This document shows, in pieces, positions 37,843-47,285 of a DNA stretch of 64,000 nt. Both the position numbers and the translations under genes were made by a program. This DNA is from an uncultured Pelagibacteraceae bacterium (GTDB taxonomy: Bacteria; Pseudomonadota; Alphaproteobacteria; Pelagibacterales; Pelagibacteraceae): positions 96,827 to 160,826 of the forward strand of contig CACMMN010000001.1 in assembly GCA_902614905.1 (NCBI GenBank), given 5' to 3'. The notes under the pieces were generated by a model that searched no databases, had not been told where the DNA came from, and worked only from the letters and a program-made list of their open reading frames with translations. Within the stretch, counting starts at the first letter, position 1, and every line of letters starts with the position of its first letter.

Positions 37843-38370
37843 ATGGCAAGAGTAACCGTAGAAGATTGTATAGATAAAGTAGATAGCCCTTATGAGCTTG
37901 TTTTAGTTGCAAAAGAAAGAGCTACTCAGCTAAATTCAGGAATTGAACCATCGGTTGACAGAGATAATGATAAAAACACAGTTATAGCTTTAAGAGAAAT
38001 TGCTGTTGAGAACGTCAAAGTAAATGAATTAACAGATAGTGCTGTTTACAAATTAAGAAAACATATTGAACAAGTTGATGATTTAAGTGAAGATGATGAA
38101 GATATTGGAGATGACTTTGAAAGCTTATACAAAGGTGAGATTTCTAAAAGTGGTGCACCAATTTTACCATCAAAAAGAGCAAGAAAAGTTCCTGAAAAAA
38201 TTCAGGTTTCAAAAGAAGATTTAGCTGAATTACAAAATTCTGACGCACCTGCACAATCTGAAAATGTTTCATCAGAGCCTCAAGAAAATGAGACCGGTGA
38301 AGTATCATTAGATGAAATTGTTGAAAATGACAGCCAGACAGAGGAAAATTCTGAGACTTCAGAACAATAA
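37843..38370 (+). CDS. rpoZ: RNA polymerase omega subunit with long acidic C-terminal extension
   Basis: [33 protein letters not shown]...[14 protein letters not shown]; followed by an acidic Glu/Asp-rich tail. Confidence 0.93.
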   Translation: MARVTVEDCIDKVDSPYELVLVAKERATQLNSGIEPSVDRDNDKNTVIALREIAVENVKVNELTDSAVYKLRKHIEQVDDLSEDDEDIGDDFESLYKGEISKSGAPILPSKRARKVPEKIQVSKEDLAELQNSDAPAQSENVSSEPQENETGEVSLDEIVENDSQTEENSETSEQ

Positions 38371-38409
38371 TATTTAATTAATTTTTAAAATAAGATATCC
38401 ATTAACTTA

Positions 38410-39039
38410 ATGAGCAAATCTCTTATAGTTGCATGTGATGGAGAAGCTGCTAGTGGAAAAAGCACTGGTGCGAAATTATTATCAAAAAAGTATAAACTAT
38501 TGTTATTAAACTCAGGTCTTTTATATCGATATGCAAGCAAATTATTAATAACAAAAAAACCAAAAAAACCAATTCCTTATCTAAAAAAAATATTTAAAAG
38601 AATTTCTTATAATTTAATAAAAAAACAATCACTTCATTCACAAGAAATAAGTAATCACGTAGGTTATTTAGCTAAAGATAAAGCTGTTCGAGATATAATG
38701 AGAATTTACCAAAAAAAAATAATAAAAAAAAATAAAAGAATTTGTGTTGAGGGAAGAGATATTGCCACAAAAATTCTAAATAAAAACCCAAGATATGATT
38801 TAGCATTTTATTTTACTTGTAAAATAAGTATTGCAGCTAAAAGAAGATGGAAAGAATTAAAAAAGAAAGTAACCTTAAAAGAGGTCCAGAAAAGTTTAGC
38901 AAAAAGAACAAAAATGGATAAAAAAAGAAAACATTCACCATTAAAAAAAGTAAATGATGCTATTCTTATTCGGACAGATAGATTAAGTAAAAAAGAAGTT
39001 TTAAGAAGAATGTCAAACGAAGTTGATAAAATTACTTAA
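38410..39039 (+). CDS. cmk: (d)CMP kinase
   Basis: SLIVACDGEAASGKSTGAKLLSKKY...NSGLLYRYASKLL...RICVEGRDIATKIL. Confidence 0.9.
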   Translation: MSKSLIVACDGEAASGKSTGAKLLSKKYKLLLLNSGLLYRYASKLLITKKPKKPIPYLKKIFKRISYNLIKKQSLHSQEISNHVGYLAKDKAVRDIMRIYQKKIIKKNKRICVEGRDIATKILNKNPRYDLAFYFTCKISIAAKRRWKELKKKVTLKEVQKSLAKRTKMDKKRKHSPLKKVNDAILIRTDRLSKKEVLRRMSNEVDKIT

Positions 39040-40181
39040 TTACAAAATTCTTCAATAATTTTTTTTCTATGTTCGTCTAAATCAGGTATATCACCTCTAG
39101 TTTTACTATCCTTATAGTTTGACATTTTAATAGGGTTGCCTGCTGTTTTGAACTCACCTATCTTTTTGTGAAAAGAATTAACAATCATATTTCTAGATTC
39201 TATTTGTGGATTTTCTACTGCTTGCTTTATATTAAATATTGGTCCGCAAGGTATTTTATCTTTCTCCATAAGACTTATCCATTCCGAGGTTGACTTTGAT
39301 GAAAGTTTTTTCTCAAGAATAATTTTTAACTCGTCCATATTCTTGCTTCTTACAGAATTTGTATTAAATTTTTCATCTTTTGAAATTTCAGAAATATTTA
39401 GTAATACACAAAGTTTTTCGAATAATTTATCATTACCTGCTGCAATAATAATATAACTATCCTTAGTTTTAAATGCCTCGAAGGGTGCAATTGATGGATG
39501 TCTAGATCCCATCGGTTTAGGTATTTCTTTTTTTGATAGGTATCTTGCAATTGCATTTTCTAAAATTGCAATTTGACAATCAAGCATAGAAACATCAATA
39601 TAAGTTCCTTTTCCTGTTTTTTGTCTATCATATAAAGCAGCATTAACTCCAATAGCCGTAAACAAACCTGCAGTAATATCACCAATTGATGTACCAACTC
39701 TTGTTGGCTCAGAGTTTGGTTGTCCTGTTACACTCATCAATCCCCCCATACCTTGAACAACCATGTCGTAAGCTGGTAACTCTCTTAATGGACCTGTTTG
39801 CCCAAAACCAGAAGCGGATGCATATATTAGTTTTGGATATTTTTTACAAACATTTTTCCAACCGTAACCCCATTTTTCTAAAGTACCTGGCTTAAAATTC
39901 TCAACAAGTACATCTGCTTTTTCTAAAATTTTATCAAAGATTTTTTTATCCTCTTTATATTTTAAATTTAGAGCAATACTTTCTTTACCTCTATTTAAAG
40001 ACATAAAATATGCAGAGTACTCCTCTATGAAAGGACCAAACTTTCTAGAGTCATCTCCAACACCAGGTGCCTCAACTTTGATAACTCTTGCTCCTAGATC
40101 TGATAAAACCATTGTACAATAAGGTCCGACAAGAACTCTTGTTAAATCAAGAACTAGTATGTTTTTTAAAGGTCCATCCAT
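39036..40181 (-). CDS. Family III CoA-transferase (CaiB/Frc-like)
   Basis: ILVLDLTRVLVGPYCTMVLSDLGARVIKVEAPGVGDDSRKFGPF...SLNRGKESIALNLK...YASASGFGQTGP. Confidence 0.94.
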   Translation of the reverse strand: MDGPLKNILVLDLTRVLVGPYCTMVLSDLGARVIKVEAPGVGDDSRKFGPFIEEYSAYFMSLNRGKESIALNLKYKEDKKIFDKILEKADVLVENFKPGTLEKWGYGWKNVCKKYPKLIYASASGFGQTGPLRELPAYDMVVQGMGGLMSVTGQPNSEPTRVGTSIGDITAGLFTAIGVNAALYDRQKTGKGTYIDVSMLDCQIAILENAIARYLSKKEIPKPMGSRHPSIAPFEAFKTKDSYIIIAAGNDKLFEKLCVLLNISEISKDEKFNTNSVRSKNMDELKIILEKKLSSKSTSEWISLMEKDKIPCGPIFNIKQAVENPQIESRNMIVNSFHKKIGEFKTAGNPIKMSNYKDSKTRGDIPDLDEHRKKIIEEFCN

Positions 40182-40273
40182 AAAATAATCTTATTCAGTA
40201 CTTTAATACATATTGACTCTTATTAATAAGTTACATTTAATATACCATTAAATAATTAAAGAGAGGGATAAAT

Positions 40274-41284
40274 ATGTTTAAAAAAATATCTTTATATTTT
40301 ATTTCATTAATCTTTGTATCAACAACTATTGGATCAGCTTTTGCAGTAACTTTAAAAGCTAGTCACCAGTGGCCTGGTACACCAAGAGCTGATGGATCAT
40401 ACGATGTTAGACACGAAATGGTTCAAATTATTGCTGATGAAATGAAAAAAGCAAATGTAGGAGTTGATATCAGAATCTATCCTGCAAAATCATTATATAA
40501 ACCAAAAGAACAATGGAAGCCGATGACTACAGGTCAATTGGATATTTCAGCATTTCCTTTAGCTTATGCTGCTAAGTTCCATCCTGAGTTTGATATCACC
40601 CTAATGCCTGGAATGGTTAAAAACCATAAGCATGCATTAAGAGTAAATGCATCTCCAATGATGAAAGAAATTAAAAAAATCATTAACGATGCAGGTGTTG
40701 TAGTATTGTCTGATGCTTGGTTAGCTGGTGGGTTTGTTTCAAAGAAAAATTGTATTTCGAATCCAGCTTCTGTAAAAGGTCAAACTTTTAGAGCAGCAGG
40801 TAAAGCTTTTAACCAAATGTTAGAGGCAGCAGGAGCAGGTATACAATCTATGCCATCTTCTGAAATCTACAATGGTTTACAGACTGGAGTACTTGATGGA
40901 GCAAACACAAGTTCAGGAAGTTTTGTATCATACAGAATTTATGAACAAGTTAAGTGCGCTACACCTCCAGGAGACTACGGTTTATGGTTTATGTATGAAC
41001 CAATTTTAATGTCAAAAAAATCATTTGATGCATTAGATAGCAAACAACAAAAAGCGTTAATGAAAGCTGGTAAAGTCGCGGAAAAATATATGACTAAAGA
41101 AGCTGCTGGTTTAGACACGACAATGGAAAAAGCTTACAAAGAAGCTGGAGTTGAGTTGTCTTATATGAAAAAATCAGACTTTGATGCTTGGTTAGCTATT
41201 GCAAAGCAGTCTTCATACAAAAATTTTGCAGAAAAAGTGCCAAACGGTCAAAAATTGATCGACATGGCTTTAGCTGTAAAATAA
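40274..41284 (+). CDS. TRAP transporter substrate-binding protein (DctP family)
   Basis: Signal peptide; LKASHQWPGTPRADGS...IYPAKSLYKPKEQWKPMTTGQLDI...VKGQTFRAAGKAFNQMLEAAGAGIQSMPSSEIYNGLQTGVLDG. Confidence 0.92.
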   Translation: MFKKISLYFISLIFVSTTIGSAFAVTLKASHQWPGTPRADGSYDVRHEMVQIIADEMKKANVGVDIRIYPAKSLYKPKEQWKPMTTGQLDISAFPLAYAAKFHPEFDITLMPGMVKNHKHALRVNASPMMKEIKKIINDAGVVVLSDAWLAGGFVSKKNCISNPASVKGQTFRAAGKAFNQMLEAAGAGIQSMPSSEIYNGLQTGVLDGANTSSGSFVSYRIYEQVKCATPPGDYGLWFMYEPILMSKKSFDALDSKQQKALMKAGKVAEKYMTKEAAGLDTTMEKAYKEAGVELSYMKKSDFDAWLAIAKQSSYKNFAEKVPNGQKLIDMALAVK

Positions 41285-41297
41285 TTTAAATAAAATT

Positions 41298-41329
41298 ATA
41301 CCCCTGCGAATATAAGCAGGGGTATTTTT
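41298..41329 (+). terminator. Intrinsic-terminator-like hairpin between TRAP dctP and dctQ
   Basis: ATACCCCTGC-gaatataa-GCAGGGGTAT-TTTT; next ATG at 41331. Confidence 0.85.
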
Positions 41330-41330
41330 C

Positions 41331-41828
41331 ATGACCGATAAATTTATTAAATTAACCAATTGGTTAGCAAAAGCTTGCGGAATATTTGCTGCAGGTTGTC
41401 TCTTTTTATCTATTGTTATTATTACTGAATTAGTATTTGAAAGATATTTATTTAAAAATGCTATTACATGGCAGACAGAGCTAGTTACAATGTTACTTGT
41501 TGCATCAACATTTATTGGTAGCGCATATGTTTTAAGTGAAAAAGGTCATGTAAATATGGAATATCTTTATACATTTTTAAGTGAAAAAAATGTTACAAAA
41601 TTAAAAATTTTTACAGACAGTCTTTGTTTAATTTTCTTCTTGATATTGTTTTATGTGAGTTACGAAATAACTTATGAGGCTTTTATAAAGAATTATAATA
41701 CAGGCACTGTTTGGGGCCCTCCATTGTGGATACCTTATTCTTCCATGCTTATAGGTGCCACTCTTATGACTATGTCGTACATTTCTGAATTAATTTTACA
41801 TGTAAGAAAACTTAAGGAGTTTAAATAA
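41331..41828 (+). CDS. TRAP transporter small permease (DctQ)
   Basis: Four TM helices; AITWQTELVTMLLVASTFIGSAYVLSEKGHVNMEYLY; between dctP and dctM. Confidence 0.9.
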   Translation: MTDKFIKLTNWLAKACGIFAAGCLFLSIVIITELVFERYLFKNAITWQTELVTMLLVASTFIGSAYVLSEKGHVNMEYLYTFLSEKNVTKLKIFTDSLCLIFFLILFYVSYEITYEAFIKNYNTGTVWGPPLWIPYSSMLIGATLMTMSYISELILHVRKLKEFK

Positions 41829-43159
41829 TGGATCCATTATTATTAGGACTTGTTGTTGGAGTTTCAACTGTTGTAATGCTATTTTCAGGTATACCGATTG
41901 CATTTGGATTATGTTTCATCTCAGTCGTGTTTTTAGTGATTGCAGAAGGTTTTTCAATTTTAAATGTTTTTGCAGAAACATTTTATGCAGGTTTAAATTC
42001 ATTTGTTTTGTTATCTATTCCAATGTTTATCTTAATGGGAATGGCTGTTGCAAATTCTCCAGCCGGTAAGGATTTATATACAGGTTTAGATAGATGGCTT
42101 TGGAGATTACCTGGTGGACTTGTTGTATCTAACATCGGAGCTTGTTCTATATTTGCAGCTTTGAGCGGATCAAGTCCAGCAACTTGTGCTGCTATTGGCA
42201 CAATGGGAATTCCTGAAATGAGAAAAAGAGGTTATTCGGCTAGATTAGCCACAGGATGTATTGCTGCAGGCGGAACTCTTGGAGTATTAATTCCACCAAG
42301 CATAGTTTTAATAGTTTATGGTTTAGCTACAGGAACGTCTATTGGTAGATTGTTTTTATGTGGTGTTATACCTGGACTACTTCTTGCAGGATTATTTATG
42401 TTATGGGCTTATATATATTCATATTTTATTGATAAAAAGTCTGCAGAAATTCTTAGAAATAGAAAACCTCCAACCTTAAGAGAAAAGTTAGAAGTGATTC
42501 CTAGGGTGCTTCCTTTCTTATTAATTGTAGTTGGAGTTTTATATGTTTTATATGGAGGTGTTGCTACACCATCTGAAGCATCAGGAGTAGGTGCTTTTCT
42601 TGTGTTTGTTATGATCGCTGTTGTTTATAAAATTTATCAACCAAAAAAAATATGGGATATTGTTAAAGTATCCATGAAAGAGAGCGTAATGATAATGTTT
42701 ATTATTGCGGGCTCATATATATTTGCTTTTAGTCTATCTACTCTCTATGTAACCCAGTCAATCGCCCAAACTATTGTAGAAATGGGTTTAAATAAATGGG
42801 TTTTATTTTTTTATATTAATATTTTTCTTTTAATAGCTGGTTTCTTTTTACCACCAGTGGCAGTAATTGTTATGACTTCAGCAATTCTGCTTCCAATAAT
42901 TACTCAATTTGGTTTTGATCCATATTGGTTTGCGATTGTCTTTACAATAAATATGGAGATAGGTTTAATTACTCCGCCCGTTGGTTTAAATTTATATATT
43001 ATAAAAGGGATTACTCCTGATGTTAGTCTTTCTGAAATATTAAAAGGCTCAATTCCTTTTATGATAATGATGGTTATCTGTATAATAATATTGTGTATTT
43101 TCCCAGAAATAGTAACTTGGTTACCTGACAAATTAATGGGAAAAGCTCTTGCATACTAA
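41828..43159 (+). CDS. TRAP transporter large permease (DctM)
   Basis: LSIPMFILMGMAVANSPAGKDLYTGLDRWLWRLPGGLVVSNIGACSIFAALSGSSPATCAAIG...TPPVGLNLYIIKGI. Confidence 0.95.
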   Translation: MDPLLLGLVVGVSTVVMLFSGIPIAFGLCFISVVFLVIAEGFSILNVFAETFYAGLNSFVLLSIPMFILMGMAVANSPAGKDLYTGLDRWLWRLPGGLVVSNIGACSIFAALSGSSPATCAAIGTMGIPEMRKRGYSARLATGCIAAGGTLGVLIPPSIVLIVYGLATGTSIGRLFLCGVIPGLLLAGLFMLWAYIYSYFIDKKSAEILRNRKPPTLREKLEVIPRVLPFLLIVVGVLYVLYGGVATPSEASGVGAFLVFVMIAVVYKIYQPKKIWDIVKVSMKESVMIMFIIAGSYIFAFSLSTLYVTQSIAQTIVEMGLNKWVLFFYINIFLLIAGFFLPPVAVIVMTSAILLPIITQFGFDPYWFAIVFTINMEIGLITPPVGLNLYIIKGITPDVSLSEILKGSIPFMIMMVICIIILCIFPEIVTWLPDKLMGKALAY

Positions 43160-44153
43160 TAAAAAAATTAATAGAAAAATATCAGTTGCACCCATGATGG
43201 ATTGTACAGATCGTCATGATAGGTTTTTTTTAAGGCTAATCAGCAAAAACGTTATGCTTTATTCAGAAATGGTTGCAACAAAGTCAGCGATACATGGTGA
43301 TAGAGAAAAAATTTTAGGATTTAGAAACGAAGAACAGCCTGTTGCACTTCAAGTGGGTGGTTCAGATAAAAAAGAGCTTGCACAAGTTGCTAAATTGGCT
43401 GAGGAATATAGTTATAAAGAAATTAACTTAAATCTTGGATGCCCTAGTAAAAAAGTTCAAAAAAACTCTTTTGGAGCCTGTTTAATGAAAGAGCCTGATC
43501 TCGTAGCAGATTGTTTAAATGAAATGGTGAATGCTTGCAATATTCCCGTAACAGCCAAAACTAGAATTGGTGTTGATCATATTGAAGATTTTGATTATCT
43601 AAATAAATTTGTAAATAAAATCAAAGATGCAGGTTGCAAAACAATTATATTGCATGCAAGAAAAGCAATTTTAAAAGGTCTTACACCAAAGCAAAACCTT
43701 TCAATACCAAAATTAAATTATGAGAGAGTTTATGAAATTAAAAAAGAAAATCCTGATTTAGAGGTTATCATCAACGGTGGGATTACAAATACTGAAGATA
43801 TAAAAAAACATTTAGAAATATGTGATGGCGTTATGATAGGTAGAGCAATTTATCAAAATCCATACTTTTTATCAGAAATAGAAAAAGAAATATTTAATAC
43901 TAATAAAATTCCTTCAAGAGAGGATATAGCTAAAGAAATTTTAAAATATTTAGAAGAGGAAGTAAAAGTAGGAACAAAAGTAAATCATGTTATGAGACAT
44001 ACAGTTGGATTATATCATGGGCAACCAGGTTCTAAAGACTGGAAAAGATATTTAAGCGATAATATGATGGCAAGAGACTCTGACTTTCAAAAAGCCAAAC
44101 ATATTATGACCATTGTTCAGAATAATGAAAAGGCAAATCAAATTAACACTTAA
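43149..44153 (+). CDS. dusA: tRNA-dihydrouridine synthase A
   Basis: KISVAPMMDCTDRHDRFFLRLISKNVMLYSEMVATKSAIHGDRE...EINLNLGCPSKKVQKNSFGACLMKEPDLVADC; TTG start overlapping dctM. Confidence 0.93.
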   Translation: MHTNKKINRKISVAPMMDCTDRHDRFFLRLISKNVMLYSEMVATKSAIHGDREKILGFRNEEQPVALQVGGSDKKELAQVAKLAEEYSYKEINLNLGCPSKKVQKNSFGACLMKEPDLVADCLNEMVNACNIPVTAKTRIGVDHIEDFDYLNKFVNKIKDAGCKTIILHARKAILKGLTPKQNLSIPKLNYERVYEIKKENPDLEVIINGGITNTEDIKKHLEICDGVMIGRAIYQNPYFLSEIEKEIFNTNKIPSREDIAKEILKYLEEEVKVGTKVNHVMRHTVGLYHGQPGSKDWKRYLSDNMMARDSDFQKAKHIMTIVQNNEKANQINT

Positions 44154-44989
44154 TGGAAAATTTAAATTTAAGTGAAATAATAAATTTATTATCCGTTCTT
44201 GGTATTGCAGCAGCTGTAGCAGGTTTCATGGCTGGTTTATTAGGAGTAGGCGGTGGAATCATAATGGTACCAGCTTTGTATTATGCTTTTACCATTTTAG
44301 ATTTTGATTTGGTGACAAGAATGCATTTATCAGTTGGAACATCTCTTGCAATAATTATACCTACTTCAATTATTTCTACAAAAACACATATGGAGCATGA
44401 TGCGGTTGATTTTAATATGGTAAAGTCTTTTGGAATTTTTATAGTTTTAGGTGTTCTTTGTGGAACTTTCTTGGCAGTAAGTTTAAAAACACCTGCATTA
44501 GTTTTATTTTTTGCAATATTTTCACTTTGCGTTGGTTTATTTTTTATTTTTTTAAGGGAACAATTAATGGATAAACCAAAAAAAATCTCAGAATTAATAA
44601 AAAAAATTTCAGGGATATTGATAGGATTTATTTCAGTCCCCTTAGGAATTGGTGGAGGCTCTTTAATGGTACCATTTATGCGAACCTTTGGACATGATAT
44701 TAGAAAGTCTATTGGGACAGCTGCAGCAGTTGGTTTTTTAATAGCTTTGACTGGTTCGATCACAATGATAACAGGTGGAGAAATAATTGATAATGTAAAA
44801 TCACCATTTAGTTTTGGTTACATTAATTTATTAGGTTTTCTTGTATTTGTACCAGTAACAATGGTAATGGCCCGAATAGGAGCCAAAGTTGTTTACAAAA
44901 TTAATAAAAAGTTATTAAGCAAAATATTTGGCTGTTTTTTGTTGTTAGTTTCTGCTAGGTCCTTCGTTGAATATTTTAATATAAATTAA
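44153..44989 (+). CDS. TauE/SafE family anion exporter
   Basis: AGFMAGLLGVGGGIIMVPALYY...SVPLGIGGGSLMVPFMR. Confidence 0.88.
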   Translation: MENLNLSEIINLLSVLGIAAAVAGFMAGLLGVGGGIIMVPALYYAFTILDFDLVTRMHLSVGTSLAIIIPTSIISTKTHMEHDAVDFNMVKSFGIFIVLGVLCGTFLAVSLKTPALVLFFAIFSLCVGLFFIFLREQLMDKPKKISELIKKISGILIGFISVPLGIGGGSLMVPFMRTFGHDIRKSIGTAAAVGFLIALTGSITMITGGEIIDNVKSPFSFGYINLLGFLVFVPVTMVMARIGAKVVYKINKKLLSKIFGCFLLLVSARSFVEYFNIN

Positions 44990-45003
44990 CTAACAAGGTT
45001 CCA

Positions 45004-45837
45004 TTGTCCTTATCAATTTTAATAAACGAATACTGGTATTTTATTTTACTTATAGTTTTTGCAGCTGCTGCTGTTGGTTTCTTTGCTGGATTATTTGGAA
45101 TAGGTGGTGGATTGATTTCTGTTCCATGTCTTTTTTTTATATTTGAAACATTAAATATTGAAAAAGATTTTTTAATGCATTTAACAGTTGGTACAGCCTT
45201 TACGATAACAATATTTACATCTTCAGCTTCTGTCATTACCCATTATAAAAATAAATTGGTTGATATAAATGTGGTAAAAATCTTCGGGTTATTTGTTGTT
45301 TTAGGTGTTCTAATGGGAACAGTTTTCGCCGCATATATGAGCACAAAAAGTCTTGTTCTTTTTTTTTCAGTAGTTGTCTATGTTTTTGGAGCATACTTAA
45401 TGCTTGCGAAGGAACAAGTTAAGAGAGTTAATGTAAAAAGAGCATTTTATCCCAAGGCTATCTTTGGTTTAATGTCAGGATTTATATCTGCACCCATGGG
45501 TATTACTGGCGCAATGATGAATGTTCCTTTACTTCGATACTTAGGTTATCCAATAAGTAAATGCATAGGGAGTGCCGCAACTATAGGATTATTTATATCT
45601 ATAACTGGTTCAATTGGTTTTTTAATTTCAGGTTTTTACTTTAATGCAAATTTACCTTTTAGTATTGGATTTGTTAATATCCCAGCTTTTTTATTATTTG
45701 TTCCAATTACAACTTTTATGGCAAGATTTGGTGCAAACACAGTTTACAAAATGAACAAAATTAAAGCTCAAAGACTTTTTGGAGTTTTTCTTTATGCTGT
45801 AGGAACAATTTTTATATACAGGTATTTTAATATTTAA
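45004..45837 (+). CDS. TauE/SafE family anion exporter (tandem paralogue)
   Basis: VGFFAGLFGIGGGLISVPCLFFIFE...SAPMGITGAMMNVPLLRYLGYPISKCIGSAATIGLFIS. Confidence 0.87.
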   Translation: MSLSILINEYWYFILLIVFAAAAVGFFAGLFGIGGGLISVPCLFFIFETLNIEKDFLMHLTVGTAFTITIFTSSASVITHYKNKLVDINVVKIFGLFVVLGVLMGTVFAAYMSTKSLVLFFSVVVYVFGAYLMLAKEQVKRVNVKRAFYPKAIFGLMSGFISAPMGITGAMMNVPLLRYLGYPISKCIGSAATIGLFISITGSIGFLISGFYFNANLPFSIGFVNIPAFLLFVPITTFMARFGANTVYKMNKIKAQRLFGVFLYAVGTIFIYRYFNI

Positions 45838-47282
45838 TTAATTTTTTGATCGTATTCGCCAATTTTCCCTGTTTCTTGTAATAACTTATCAATAAAATAA
45901 AAAATCTCTTTTTTTAATTCATCAGATGTCGGGCTTTCAGTAACTACGACTAAAGAGGGCTTATTTGAAGAAGCTCTTATCAATCCCCAAGATCCATCTT
46001 CTAATGAGAATCTAATTCCATTGACTGTAAGTATGTTATTAATTTTCAGTCCTTTAATTTTAAATTCATTATCTTTTAGTTTATTAATTTTATCAATCAT
46101 CTCGTCAATGACTCCATATTTTTCTTCATCTTTACAAAAAGGACCCATTGTTGGACTTTGAAAGGTTTTAGGTAAACTTTTTATTAAAACATCTAACTTT
46201 TCATTTTGATTATCCAAAAGGTTACAAACTTGAATTGCTGAATTAATACCATCATCAAAACCATAACCAAGTGGTTGATTAAAAAAGAAATGTCCGCTCT
46301 TTTCAAATCCAGCAATCGCTTTATCTTCATTTACTTTCCTCTTAATATATGAATGACCAGTTTTCCAATATATTGTCTCACAATTATTTTTATTTAAAAT
46401 CTCATCATTCATGAACAAACCAGTTGATTTTACATCAACTACAAATTTCGAGTTTTTATGTTGATTTGAAATATTTCTTGCAATTAATAGTCCAATTTTG
46501 TCTGCGAAAATTTCGTTACCGTTATTATCTATAACACCAACTCTGTCTCCATCACCGTCAAAACCGAAACCCACATCTGCATTATTTTGTTTTACACATT
46601 TTGCAATTTCATGAAGCATTTCCATATCCTCAGGATTCGGGTTGTATCTTGGAAAAGTGTAATCTAAATTACAGTCTAATTCTATCACCTCACATCCAAC
46701 ACCTCTTAAAATTTCAGGAGCAAATATGCCAGCTGTTCCATTACCGCAAGCCGCAACAACTTTTAACTTTTTTTTTAATTTTGTTTTAGAAAGTTCTTTA
46801 ATATACACTTTATTAAATTCTTTAACTTCTTCAAACTTTCCCTCTCCTTTTTTAAACTTCTTATTTAATACTATATCTTTGAGTTCAGACATTTCATCTT
46901 TGCAGTGAGTAAGACCCTTTTCAATTCCCATCTTGATACCTGTCCAACCATTTTCATTATGACTAGCAGTTATCATAGCAACTGCATCAGAATTTAGTTT
47001 GAACTGAGATAAATAAACTGTAGGAGATAAACACAGACCAATATCCTTAACGTTGCATCCTGTAGACAATAATCCCTTTACAAAATTTTTTTTAACATTT
47101 TCACTATAAGACCTATAATCATGACCAACTATTACAGTTGGATTTTTCACTATATTAATTACTTGAGTTCCAAAACCTTTACCAACAGATTCAATTCCAA
47201 GCTCATTTATACTATCTGGGAACAACCACCTTGCATCGTATTCACGAAAACCAAATTCATCTATTAAAATCTTGTCAGACAT
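45834..47282 (-). CDS. Phosphomannomutase/phosphoglucomutase
   Basis: FGFREYDARWLFPDSINELG...VAMITASHNENGWTGIKMG...GFGFDGDGDRVGVIDNNG. Confidence 0.93.
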   Translation of the reverse strand: MSDKILIDEFGFREYDARWLFPDSINELGIESVGKGFGTQVINIVKNPTVIVGHDYRSYSENVKKNFVKGLLSTGCNVKDIGLCLSPTVYLSQFKLNSDAVAMITASHNENGWTGIKMGIEKGLTHCKDEMSELKDIVLNKKFKKGEGKFEEVKEFNKVYIKELSKTKLKKKLKVVAACGNGTAGIFAPEILRGVGCEVIELDCNLDYTFPRYNPNPEDMEMLHEIAKCVKQNNADVGFGFDGDGDRVGVIDNNGNEIFADKIGLLIARNISNQHKNSKFVVDVKSTGLFMNDEILNKNNCETIYWKTGHSYIKRKVNEDKAIAGFEKSGHFFFNQPLGYGFDDGINSAIQVCNLLDNQNEKLDVLIKSLPKTFQSPTMGPFCKDEEKYGVIDEMIDKINKLKDNEFKIKGLKINNILTVNGIRFSLEDGSWGLIRASSNKPSLVVVTESPTSDELKKEIFYFIDKLLQETGKIGEYDQKIN

Positions 47283-47285
47283 AGT

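Noticed and set aside
39036-43159. CoA-transferase and TRAP transporter as a single novel pathway
   Set aside because: The genes are divergent with separate promoters; adjacency alone does not support functional coupling.
44281-44763. 160-aa minus-strand ORF
   Set aside because: Lies entirely antisense within a TauE/SafE coding sequence; low-complexity Lys/Ile-rich translation with no family features.
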